Source: Gemmatimonadota bacterium
Lineage (GTDB): Bacteria; Gemmatimonadota; Gemmatimonadetes; Gemmatimonadales; Gemmatimonadaceae
Length of the DNA stretch: 64,000 nt
Direction of reading: 5' to 3'
Assembly: GCA_016712265.1 (NCBI GenBank)
Contig: JADJRJ010000028.1
Span: forward strand, 620,001-684,000
Both the position numbers and the translations under genes were made by a program. The stretch's first letter is position 1. Each line of letters begins with the position of its first letter. This document shows positions 43,412-51,513 of this stretch, piece after piece. Below the pieces are notes generated by a model. That model was not told where the DNA came from, made no database searches, and was given only the letters and a program-made list of their open reading frames with translations.

Positions 43412-46261
43412 TTATGGCTCCACGCGCAGGATGGCACGCATGGTTTGGCGGTGGCCGGGGAAGGTGCAGAGGATCTCGTACGATCCTGGGGTGCTGGGGG
43501 CGCGGAACTCGAGGACCTCCGAGCGCTGGTGCTCCAGGAGGTCGGTGGCGGCAATGATCTTGTCGCTCTTTGGCCGGAAGCGCTGCGCGAAGCCGTCGGA
43601 GCCGAGTCGATCGGCGGCCGCGCCGATCTCCTCGAACGAGCCCGGGGTACCGATGATGAGGTTGTGCGGGGCGAAGTCGTCGTTCACGAAGCGGAGCCGC
43701 ACCGCTGCCCCGGCCTTGACGGTGACCGTCTGCTGGTCGTAGCGCATTCCCTCGACCACGGTGCGCACCACAATCGCGCCATCGTTGGGAATGGTTGCCC
43801 CTGTGGCTGCGAGCTGCCCTGCCGACGACCCGCCCGTCGCCACCGGACGTGCGGCGCTGTGCTGCCACATCATCTCGACGCGCTGGGCGGCGTTGCGCGC
43901 GTGGAGCACAGGTGAGGCGAGCAAGCGCCCCAGGAGTTCACGGTTCACCACGTTGTGCTGCTGGTGGAGCCACAGCGCTTCCAGGAGGTGATGGGCGTCG
44001 GCTTCGCGTGCGGCATCGAATGGCGCGATCCACGCGCGCACGGCGGCCATCACCTCGGCGGTCGGTCGCTCCGACAGCTCAACGCGCGCACGGTGACGGA
44101 TGCCATTCACCGGGTGTTCGAGGGCCTTGAGGAGGGCGGGGATCTGCTCACCGTCGATGGCGACATGCGGCGAGAGCGGGCGCCCCGGCACCGTCACCCG
44201 GTAGATGCGGCCGTGGGAGTGATCGCGCGCGGGATCGCGGATGTTGTGCTGCATGTGCCCGATAATCGCATTCGACCAGTCGGCGACGTACAAGGCGCCG
44301 TCGTCGCCGACCTCGAAGTCGGTCGGGCGGAAGTTGGGGTCGGACGAGACGAGGAGATCGTCGGTCTCGGTGCCCCAGGCGTTGCCGGTGGCGGGGTCGA
44401 CCTTGAGCGTGTACTGCTTGATGCCGAGGAACGAGATGACGTTGAGGATCAGGAAGTTCCCCTCGTTCTTCGTCGGGAAGTGCGCGCTCGACAGGATGCC
44501 GCTGGAGGGGACCGGGCGCACCGTGTGCTTGAGGAGCTGGCGCATGGCGAAGGTCCCTCCCGCACTGTCTTTCACCTGGTAGGCGCTGCCGCCGGTCGCG
44601 TCCGTGGCGTAGTGATAACCCCAATAATCGAAACTGATGCCGTGGGGGTTTGGGCTATTGGGGGCGTGAAAGCTGAATTCGTACGTCCGCGGGTTGAACC
44701 GGTACATCGCGGACTGGTTGTTCTCCTTGTTGGCTCCCCAGGGGGTTTCCACGTTGGAGATGCTGAAGACTCCTTCCTGGTAATAGAGGAAGCCGTCGGG
44801 ACCGTACACGAAGTTGTTCGCGGCGTGGTGCGTGTCCGCCGAGCCAAAGGCGCCGGCGATGCGGTACCGCACATCGGCCACGTCGTCGCCGTCGGTATCC
44901 TTGAGGAAGAGGAAGTCCGGCTGCGACGCGACGATCACCCCGCCGTTCCAGAACTCGAACGCGGTCGGGTTCTGCACGTAGGCGAAGGTGATCGCGGTGT
45001 CGGCGACTCCATCACGGTTGATGTCCGGGAGGATCAGCAGCCGGTCATTCATCTTCCCGGTTGGTTCCCACTTGGGGTACGTCCCCCACGTCGCGGCCCA
45101 CAGGCGCCCGCGCGTGTCGACCCCCACCTGCACGGGGTTCACCAACTCGGGGAAGCGCTCCTCAGACGCAAAGAGGTTGGCCTGCATCCCCGGGGCCAGC
45201 CGCATCTTCTGGATGGCGGCTTCGCCGCCGAGGTAGTTGAGTGTCCCCACCTTGCTCACGCCGTCCTGTAGCTGCGGTTCGGCGAGGTTCGAGGCGACGG
45301 GCACCGGTGGCGGGACGTTGGAGTCGTCCACGGCCAGCGTCTCTCCCTGCGCTGCGGCCCAGATCACCTTGTCCCGATTGGCGGTGAGGTGGTCGAGCTG
45401 TTGCAGCTCGTTCTGGAGCACATCGTAGTTGGTCTGCCCGTTGGTGAACGCAAGCGTGGAGCGCGATCCCCACACGTCGTTGGCGTCGGTCGCCCGGAAT
45501 CGGTTGAACCAGTAGAGGTTCTTGTCGAGCACGGCGGTACGCACGGCGGCTACCTTTGCCGCATCACCGCTCGGTCGCGTCCCCAACACGGCGCGCACGA
45601 TCACCTCGGCGATGCGACGGTTCCCTTCGCTGGTGAGGTGGATACCGTTGCGGGTGAGCGGCGCCGTGGATTCCTCATACAACCGCTGGGACGGACCGAA
45701 GAGATCGACAAACGCGGCACCCTTGGCGCGTGCGACCGAGTCCATCACGGCGGTGTACTTCGCCAGGCGCGCGTTGTTGGCGGATCCGTCCGGGAAGTTC
45801 GGGTCGCCGAGGTTCTCGTGTGCGATAGGAGAGAAGAGGACGATGCGCGCCGCACCACGGCCGGAGTAATTCTTGTTCCGCGTGCTGTCGATCCACGTGG
45901 TCAACGCGGTGGCGAAGGCGCTGGGGTTGTCGTCGTACGATTCGTTGTAACCAAACATCGCGAAGATGACACTCGCCTGCGAAAGCCCGAGGTAGTCGTC
46001 CGCGGTGGGCACCCCCTTGGTCCGGGGTCGGTGATCGATCCGGTCCCCGGTGAACCCCTGGTCCCTTACCACGAGTTGCAGCTGCGGACGGGCGAGCTGC
46101 AGGTACGTCTCCAGCCATCCATCGTGTTGCATCCCGTCGGCCAGCCCGTTGCCGATGATGACGATGTGGTCGCCGTTCGCGAGTTCGAGCGGCGGCGTGG
46201 TGCAGGCGCTTGTGAGGGCGAGCGCGGCGAGCGCAAACGGACGGAATGCGCGGAAGGTCAT
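43412..46261 (-). CDS. SGNH-like / membrane-bound-dehydrogenase propeller / cupredoxin fusion lipoprotein
   Basis: 949 residues. The signal ends at Thr-Ser-Ala-Cys (Cys20). Residues 30-230 form an SGNH-type domain (IIGNGLADGMQHDGWLET, FGYNESYDD, NGIHLTSEGNRRIAE); the GDSL Ser and the block-V Asp are not in their usual places, so activity is doubtful. Residues about 350-720 form the six-bladed propeller of PVC-type membrane-bound dehydrogenases (WAATWGTYPKWEPTGKMNDR, FEVGDDGALYVADWSNAIIG), followed by HEAT-like helices. The C-terminus is an azurin/auracyanin-type cupredoxin with His866, Cys932, His937 and Met941 (C-x4-H-x3-M). Relatives usually end in cytochrome c. The start overlaps the ThuA gene by four bases. 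Confidence 0.85.
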   Translation of the reverse strand: MTFRAFRPFALAALALTSACTTPPLELANGDHIVIIGNGLADGMQHDGWLETYLQLARPQLQLVVRDQGFTGDRIDHRPRTKGVPTADDYLGLSQASVIFAMFGYNESYDDNPSAFATALTTWIDSTRNKNYSGRGAARIVLFSPIAHENLGDPNFPDGSANNARLAKYTAVMDSVARAKGAAFVDLFGPSQRLYEESTAPLTRNGIHLTSEGNRRIAEVIVRAVLGTRPSGDAAKVAAVRTAVLDKNLYWFNRFRATDANDVWGSRSTLAFTNGQTNYDVLQNELQQLDHLTANRDKVIWAAAQGETLAVDDSNVPPPVPVASNLAEPQLQDGVSKVGTLNYLGGEAAIQKMRLAPGMQANLFASEERFPELVNPVQVGVDTRGRLWAATWGTYPKWEPTGKMNDRLLILPDINRDGVADTAITFAYVQNPTAFEFWNGGVIVASQPDFLFLKDTDGDDVADVRYRIAGAFGSADTHHAANNFVYGPDGFLYYQEGVFSISNVETPWGANKENNQSAMYRFNPRTYEFSFHAPNSPNPHGISFDYWGYHYATDATGGSAYQVKDSAGGTFAMRQLLKHTVRPVPSSGILSSAHFPTKNEGNFLILNVISFLGIKQYTLKVDPATGNAWGTETDDLLVSSDPNFRPTDFEVGDDGALYVADWSNAIIGHMQHNIRDPARDHSHGRIYRVTVPGRPLSPHVAIDGEQIPALLKALEHPVNGIRHRARVELSERPTAEVMAAVRAWIAPFDAAREADAHHLLEALWLHQQHNVVNRELLGRLLASPVLHARNAAQRVEMMWQHSAARPVATGGSSAGQLAATGATIPNDGAIVVRTVVEGMRYDQQTVTVKAGAAVRLRFVNDDFAPHNLIIGTPGSFEEIGAAADRLGSDGFAQRFRPKSDKIIAATDLLEHQRSEVLEFRAPSTPGSYEILCTFPGHRQTMRAILRVEP

Positions 46262-47364
46262 CGATCGGATGCTCCGGATTTCGCGGGCGACGCGGCCCGG
46301 GTTGGACGATCAGGGGACATGATGGGGGAGTCCCACCCCGCGAGGTCGGAGGGGCGCACGCCGCGGCGATAGCCGTCAAAGCTGAAGGTCACCGGGTGGA
46401 ACGGCCCGACAAACGTGACGTCGAGGTCAGGGGTGATCGCCTGTTCCATCCCGAGGGTCCAGAAGGTGGCGTTCACCAACATCCGGCGGAAACCGGGATT
46501 GAGGAGATCTTCGGACGCGCCGTGGGTAGATGTGAACACACGGCCCTGCTGTCCGTTAGCTCCCTGGTACGTGCGCGTCCACACGACCGGCAGTTCCTGC
46601 TTGGTCGTGTCCGGGGGTCCGTTCGGTCCCATCCCGTGCAGGATCTGGCCTAACGCGAGCACGTCGGACCCTGCGCTGGGATAGGCCTGGTACCCACCCG
46701 ACTGCACATGCACCTCGCTCACCCCTCGCAGGATCGGATGCGAGGTGCGATCGCCGCGTGGGAGGATCCGCGAACTTTGCTCGTGGTTGGTCCCGTAGTG
46801 GCCCACCCAGGTCTCGCCGAGTACCTGCTCGCCGAACCCGCTGAGGTAGTCGGCGCCCTTGTAGTCCCAGGAATACTTCACGAACGGCCCGTCCTTGATG
46901 CGAAAGGCGTGCGTGGACGTGCGCAGGCCAAGGACGGGCCCGCCCCGGTTGATGTAGTCAACGATGTGTTGCATCTGGTCGGCGGGGAAATCCTGGAAGC
47001 GAAGGCCGACGACCAGCAAGTCGGCGGTCTGGAGCGCCTCGAGTCCGCCGATTCGGGAGCTGCCAGGCTCGATGAACCCGGCACTGTCCAGGGTGAAGAA
47101 GACGCTGACCTTGAAGCCGTGTCGGCGGGCGAGGATGCGCCCGAGCGCGGGGAGGAGCTCCTCGGAGCGGTACTCATGATCCCCGGCGATCATCACCACG
47201 TGCTTACCGACCCCGGGGCCCCGGGTGCCCTGGTAGACCACCTGTGAAGGAGGAGCCGGCGGGGCTGCCTGTCCGGGCAAGCGGGAAGGAATGGCGCAAC
47301 TCGCGAGGACGACGCCGGCGAGGATGGTTCGACGCGCCCTGCGGATGGAAACTTCAGGCTTCAC
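46258..47364 (-). CDS. ThuA-domain protein
   Basis: 368 residues with a signal peptide. The ThuA/glutamine-amidotransferase-like fold shows as HVVMIAGDHEYRSEELLPAL, ADLLVVGLRFQDFPADQM, GGPVLGLRTSTHAFR, VGHYGTNHEQ and PVVWTRTYQGANGQQGRVF. ThuA domains frequently accompany PVC-type dehydrogenase propellers, as here, and are implicated in sugar or glycan turnover. It is the first gene of a four- to five-gene minus-strand operon; a 184-bp region upstream holds the promoter. CGTTAGGC lies within at 46648. Confidence 0.82.
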   Translation of the reverse strand: MKPEVSIRRARRTILAGVVLASCAIPSRLPGQAAPPAPPSQVVYQGTRGPGVGKHVVMIAGDHEYRSEELLPALGRILARRHGFKVSVFFTLDSAGFIEPGSSRIGGLEALQTADLLVVGLRFQDFPADQMQHIVDYINRGGPVLGLRTSTHAFRIKDGPFVKYSWDYKGADYLSGFGEQVLGETWVGHYGTNHEQSSRILPRGDRTSHPILRGVSEVHVQSGGYQAYPSAGSDVLALGQILHGMGPNGPPDTTKQELPVVWTRTYQGANGQQGRVFTSTHGASEDLLNPGFRRMLVNATFWTLGMEQAITPDLDVTFVGPFHPVTFSFDGYRRGVRPSDLAGWDSPIMSPDRPTRAASPAKSGASDR

Positions 47365-47548
47365 GATGCGCTCTCGGCGAGGCGGGTGATGGGCGCCACC
47401 AGGGGGACGACTGGTTGAACCCTGCAGGCGCCGCGTCGCCCGAAGGGCCGGCGGGCCACGTCAGGCGAACGTCGCGGCGTGAAGGTGGAGCTGGCCGGGC
47501 CCTTCGGGAAGTACCTTTCCCAGCCACGCGATCCACGAGGAGGTCGGG

Positions 47549-47818
47549 GTGCTTTACATGGTGATCGAGCGGTTTCGCGGGGGCGACCCCGTGCCCGTCT
47601 ACACGCGCTTCCGCGCGCAGGGGCGCCTGGCGCCCGATGGCCTCACCTACGTGAACTCATGGGTGAGCGATGACCTCACGACCTGCTACCAGGTGATGGA
47701 AAGTCCCGCGCGCGACCTGCTCGACGAGTGGATCGCCGCCTGGTCCGACCTGGTCGACTTCGAGGTGATCCCGGTGATCACCTCTGCCGAGGCCGCCGCG
47801 AGGGTGCTGCCCACATGA
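47549..47818 (+). CDS. DUF3303-family small protein
   Basis: 89 residues from a GTG at 47549 with GAGGAGG just upstream; an ATG at 47558 is also possible. MVIERFRGGDPVPVYTRF, GLTYVNSWVSDDLTTCYQVM and LLDEWIAAWSDLVDFEVIPV fit the DUF3303 dimeric alpha-beta-barrel-type family. No enzymatic role is established. The next gene begins 52 bp downstream. Confidence 0.78.
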   Translation: MLYMVIERFRGGDPVPVYTRFRAQGRLAPDGLTYVNSWVSDDLTTCYQVMESPARDLLDEWIAAWSDLVDFEVIPVITSAEAAARVLPT

Positions 47819-47870
47819 AGCGTGTTCACCTGGCAGGATGCCGGTCGGTGGCCGTGAGCGGCCCGTCCCG

Positions 47871-48266
47871 ATGAGGCAGCACCTGGGCCTCACCGCACTG
47901 GTCGTGCGGGACTACGACGAAGCAATCGCGTTCTTCGTTGGCACCCTCGGGTTCACCCTGCTGGACGACACCTACCAGCCCGCGCAGGACAAGCGGTGGG
48001 TGGTCGTGGCGCCGCCTGGGGCGAAGGAGTCCGGCCTCCTCCTCGCACGCGCGACAACCGATGTACAGCAGGCCGCCGTGGGTAACCAGTCGGGCGGGCG
48101 GGTCTTCCTGTTCCTGTACACCGATGACTTCCGGCGCGACTACGAGCGCTATCGCGTGCAGGGGGTCGAGTTTGTGCGCCCGCCGAAGGCGGAGCCCTAC
48201 GGGACGGTGGCCGTCTTCAAGGATCTCTACGGCAACCTCTGGGACCTGGTCCAGCCCACCGGGTAA
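47871..48266 (+). CDS. VOC-family protein (glyoxalase-like)
   Basis: 131 residues. LTALVVRDYDEAIAFFVGTL and FTLLDD are the first betaalphabetabetabeta unit; FLYTDDFRRDYERYRVQGVE and EPYGTVAVFKDLYGNLWDLV complete the second. The His and Glu metal ligands are only partly preserved (GLTALVV, no His; terminal region lacks the usual Glu). Small VOC proteins of this kind are isomerases, dioxygenase relatives or resistance factors; no assignment is possible. Convergent with the MATE gene. Confidence 0.8.
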   Translation: MRQHLGLTALVVRDYDEAIAFFVGTLGFTLLDDTYQPAQDKRWVVVAPPGAKESGLLLARATTDVQQAAVGNQSGGRVFLFLYTDDFRRDYERYRVQGVEFVRPPKAEPYGTVAVFKDLYGNLWDLVQPTG

Positions 48267-48287
48267 CGCCGCGGCCCGGCCCTCCCG

Positions 48288-49751
48288 TCAGGCGCGCGAC
48301 GGAATCTCCACCTTGATGTCGCGCCATTTTCCTTGACGAAAGCGCGTGACGCTCAGGGCACAGCGGGTGATGTGGCCGACGAGGATCGCAATCCAGATGT
48401 CGATCGGATCCAGGGTCGACGTCGCGCGGATAATCGTGCAGATCCCGAGCGGCACAATCACCTGCGAGATGATCGAGATGTAGAGTGGGCTCTTGGTGTC
48501 ACCCGTTCCCTGCAGCCCGCCGGTGTAGCTCAACGCCACCGTGATGAACAACCCGCTCACCGACAACACGCGCAGCAGCAGCGAGCCAATCTCGACCACG
48601 GCCGGCTCGTTCATTCCGAAGATGCCAAGCAGCTGCCCCGGGATGAACAGGAAAAAGACTCCGATAAAGGCGGCGACCATCAGCCCGATGCGCGCCGCGA
48701 CCTCCACGCCATGCCCGACGCGCTCGGGCTTGCCGGCGCCGAGGTTCTGCCCAGCCACCACGGCGGCTGCGCCGAGCAATCCGGTCGAGGTCCAGGTAAT
48801 GAGCGAAAACAGCTGCGAATACGAGACGGCAAACGCGGCCTGCGCCTCGGCGCTCTGCGCCATCGAGCCAATGAACGACAGCATCAGCACGCCACCAACG
48901 TTCATGGCGATCCCCTGGATCCCCGCCGGCAGCCCGAACTTGAACAGCGACTTGATGATCTCCCAGTCCGGCGCATGGCCGTGCCCGTGCGGGAACGACA
49001 CCACCCAACCACCACGCTGCAGCTTCCAGATCGCGTAGATCGCCACCAGCCCGGAGGCGATGCAGGTCCCCATCGCCGAGCCCACCGTGCCAAAGGCGGG
49101 GATGGGGCCGAAACCCCGGATGAGGATGATGTTGAAGACGAGGTTCAGCACCGTGAGCGCGATCCCCAGCGCCATCGGGGTTCGCGCGTCGCCCGCCGAG
49201 CGCAGGGCGCCGCCGAGCATGAAGAAGACCATCATCCCGCCGCTGAACAGGAACATCACCCGCAGGAAGGGCAGGGCTTCGGTCTTCACGGCCGGCGCGG
49301 CGTTCACCAGGTCAAGTAAGGTGGGCGCAAGGAAATACCCGATCGGCGCCATGATCCCGATCGACAGGCCGATGGCGGTGATGAACGCCTGGTAGACCGT
49401 CCGGTCGACCATGTCCGAGTTGTTCGCGCCGGTATAACGCGCGACGAGCACACTCATCCCCGTGAACAGCGAGGAGATGAAGACGATCACGACGAGGAAG
49501 ATCTGCCACGAGACCCCGATCGCCCCGTTCCCGGTGAAGCCGACGAGTCGGCCGACCAGGATGTTGTCGACGATTCCCTGGAGCCCCCCGATGATGTTCG
49601 TGAGCATCGTGGGCCAGGCCAGCTTCCAGACGGCCGCCGGGAGGGGACCCTCGACAATCGATCGGTCGTAGCGGCTTGTCTTGGTGGGGGTCGGTCGGGC
49701 GGCTGTGGTCACGGCGGCGATTGGGGGCCGCGCAATGTCGCCGGTGGGCAT
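48288..49751 (-). CDS. MATE-family efflux transporter
   Basis: 487 residues with about twelve predicted membrane helices. IVEGPLPAAVWKLAWPTML, MFLFSGGMMVFFMLGGALRSAGDARTP and SYTGGLQGTGDTKSPLYI are the two homologous family signatures (GGALRGAGDT-type). It exports cationic drugs or metabolites in exchange for Na+ or H+. The ATG at 49751 was chosen since the upstream extension is Arg/Ser-rich. Divergent from a small membrane protein. Confidence 0.88.
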   Translation of the reverse strand: MPTGDIARPPIAAVTTAARPTPTKTSRYDRSIVEGPLPAAVWKLAWPTMLTNIIGGLQGIVDNILVGRLVGFTGNGAIGVSWQIFLVVIVFISSLFTGMSVLVARYTGANNSDMVDRTVYQAFITAIGLSIGIMAPIGYFLAPTLLDLVNAAPAVKTEALPFLRVMFLFSGGMMVFFMLGGALRSAGDARTPMALGIALTVLNLVFNIILIRGFGPIPAFGTVGSAMGTCIASGLVAIYAIWKLQRGGWVVSFPHGHGHAPDWEIIKSLFKFGLPAGIQGIAMNVGGVLMLSFIGSMAQSAEAQAAFAVSYSQLFSLITWTSTGLLGAAAVVAGQNLGAGKPERVGHGVEVAARIGLMVAAFIGVFFLFIPGQLLGIFGMNEPAVVEIGSLLLRVLSVSGLFITVALSYTGGLQGTGDTKSPLYISIISQVIVPLGICTIIRATSTLDPIDIWIAILVGHITRCALSVTRFRQGKWRDIKVEIPSRA

Positions 49752-49867
49752 TGCCACGTCCAGCGAAGATGGCGAACGGTGCGGCGAGCACGGTGAGGGG
49801 ATCCCCTGACGGGATCGCGATCGACAGGTGGTGGACGCGCTGCGGGGCTGGCGGTAGCATCCTGCCC

Positions 49868-50122
49868 ATGGCACTCACCCGGGGCGAGATCCTTCGCTGC
49901 GTGCGAAACGTGATCGGAGGGGCGGCGATCGTGGGCGGGCTGGGATACCTCAGCTACCTTCCCTCGCTGCTCGTCGAGGGATCCGAGGCATATGCCACGT
50001 CCGGCCAGTCGATCGCCATCGGCGTGACACTGGTCTGCGCACGGGCTGGGGCTGTAGTGGGGCTGATCTACTTCCTCATCAAGCGCCAGCTCACCCAGCC
50101 CATACCACCACCCGTATCCTAG
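49868..50122 (+). CDS. Small two-helix membrane protein
   Basis: 84 residues from the ATG at 49868. Hydrophobic segments at about 16-36 and 47-71 are separated by a Ser/Glu-rich loop, and the C-terminus is Pro-rich. No family recognised. It lies 6 bp before the two-domain VOC lipoprotein gene, so the two are probably co-transcribed. Confidence 0.5.
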   Translation: MALTRGEILRCVRNVIGGAAIVGGLGYLSYLPSLLVEGSEAYATSGQSIAIGVTLVCARAGAVVGLIYFLIKRQLTQPIPPPVS

Positions 50123-50128
50123 GCGCTC

Positions 50129-51493
50129 ATGCGACCTCTCCAGCTGGCGGCGGTCCTGTCCGCCGTCCTCGTCAGCGGTGCCTGTTCCCGCGCGTCAGAG
50201 GAGAGCCAGGCACAGGCCTACCCCCTCGGCACCCTCGGGGGCTTTGGCGAGTTGGTCAATGCGGGGGTCAAGCGACTGGCGCTGAGCGAGGTGATGTCGT
50301 CGGAGGAGATGGACCGGTTCCTGCCGGCAGCGCAGGAGGTCGCGAAGCGCAACAACGTTCAGCTCTACCGCGAGAAGGACCTCCTCGTGACCGACCTCTT
50401 TCCGGCAGACGTGGCGAAGGGGAAGGAGGTGGCGCTGGTCTATCAGGGCACCACGCTGGACGACTACCTCGACCTCAAGGCCCAGGCGCGGCGCCTGCAG
50501 CAGGAAGGGAAGTACAGCGGTCCGGCGCGTGAGGCGATTGCCCGGCGCTTCGGCCGGATGCTGAGTTATCCCTCCTGGCGGATCAACCAGCTCCTCGCGC
50601 AACAGACGTCCTTTCGCACGATGCGGGACTTCGGGCTGCGCGCTACCAACGCCTTCTTCTATTACAAGGACCTTCCGAAGGCGGCGGCCTTCTACAAGGA
50701 TGTGCTGGGGCTTGAGGAAGTCGCCGACTACGGGATGGCGAGGATCTTTCGGGTAGCGGAGTCGTCGTTCCTTGTCCTGGTGGACGCGACCAAGGGGATG
50801 CACACGGCCGAGGAGCCCAAGACGGTAGCGATCGCGCTGCTCACGGACCAACTGCGCGAATGGCACGACTACCTCGCGACCAAGGGATACGCGCCCCGAC
50901 GCGCGTTCGCCGAGCGTGCCGGGAGCGCGCACGATGGGTTCGTCATCCCCGACCCCGAGGGGTACCTGCTGGAGTTCGAGCGGTTCAACCAGCACCCGGA
51001 GAACGAGCAGTTCATCCCGATGCTGAAGGCCAACCGCACCGTGCGTGCCCCCAACAGCACCTTGCCGGCGGGGTTGGGCTTCAAGGCGACGGTGCTCTGG
51101 CTGTACTACAAGGAGATGCTCCCGATGCAGCAGTTCTGGGAGGAGACGATGGGGCTTCGGTTGGTCGTCGACCAGGGGTGGGCGAAGGTCTACGAGGGGT
51201 CATCGACCGGGCACATCGGGCTCGTCGACGAACGCCGCGGGATGCACAAGTGGTCGGAGACCAAGGCGGTGAACGTCTCGTTCCTGGTGGACGACCTCGA
51301 CGGGTGGTTCACGCACGTGCAGTCGCAGGCGCGGTTCCCGCTGCGTGGCACGTCAGTGTCGGCCGATTCGGTAGGGCGATACCGTGCGTTCGTCGGGTAC
51401 GACCCCGAGGGGTACTTCCTTGAGTTCGATACGTTCCGCGAGCATCCGATGAACGCGCGGTTGACGCCGTACCTGCAGGGCCCGCGCCGGTAG
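50129..51493 (+). CDS. Two-domain VOC lipoprotein
   Basis: 454 residues. Lipobox Ser-Gly-Ala-Cys (Cys19). A helical N-terminal region (20-160) precedes two VOC domains, each ending in a Y-L-E/F-L-E-F motif (PDPEGYLLEFERFNQHP and YDPEGYFLEFDTFREHP). The terminal Glu is retained as a likely metal ligand in both. Exported VOC proteins are uncommon. The 3' end overlaps a perfect inverted repeat. A substrate cannot be named. Confidence 0.75.
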   Translation: MRPLQLAAVLSAVLVSGACSRASEESQAQAYPLGTLGGFGELVNAGVKRLALSEVMSSEEMDRFLPAAQEVAKRNNVQLYREKDLLVTDLFPADVAKGKEVALVYQGTTLDDYLDLKAQARRLQQEGKYSGPAREAIARRFGRMLSYPSWRINQLLAQQTSFRTMRDFGLRATNAFFYYKDLPKAAAFYKDVLGLEEVADYGMARIFRVAESSFLVLVDATKGMHTAEEPKTVAIALLTDQLREWHDYLATKGYAPRRAFAERAGSAHDGFVIPDPEGYLLEFERFNQHPENEQFIPMLKANRTVRAPNSTLPAGLGFKATVLWLYYKEMLPMQQFWEETMGLRLVVDQGWAKVYEGSSTGHIGLVDERRGMHKWSETKAVNVSFLVDDLDGWFTHVQSQARFPLRGTSVSADSVGRYRAFVGYDPEGYFLEFDTFREHPMNARLTPYLQGPRR

Positions 51494-51507
51494 CCGGGCC
51501 CTGCAGG
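51472..51507. terminator. Perfect 13-bp inverted repeat spanning the stop codon
   Basis: CCTGCAGGGCCCG (51472-51484) and CGGGCCCTGCAGG (51495-51507) are exact complements with a 10-nt loop that contains the TAG stop of the VOC lipoprotein. The convergent gamma-glutamyltransferase stop is 7 bp away. A bidirectional terminator is the simplest reading. Confidence 0.7.
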
Positions 51508-51513
51508 CAGCAC

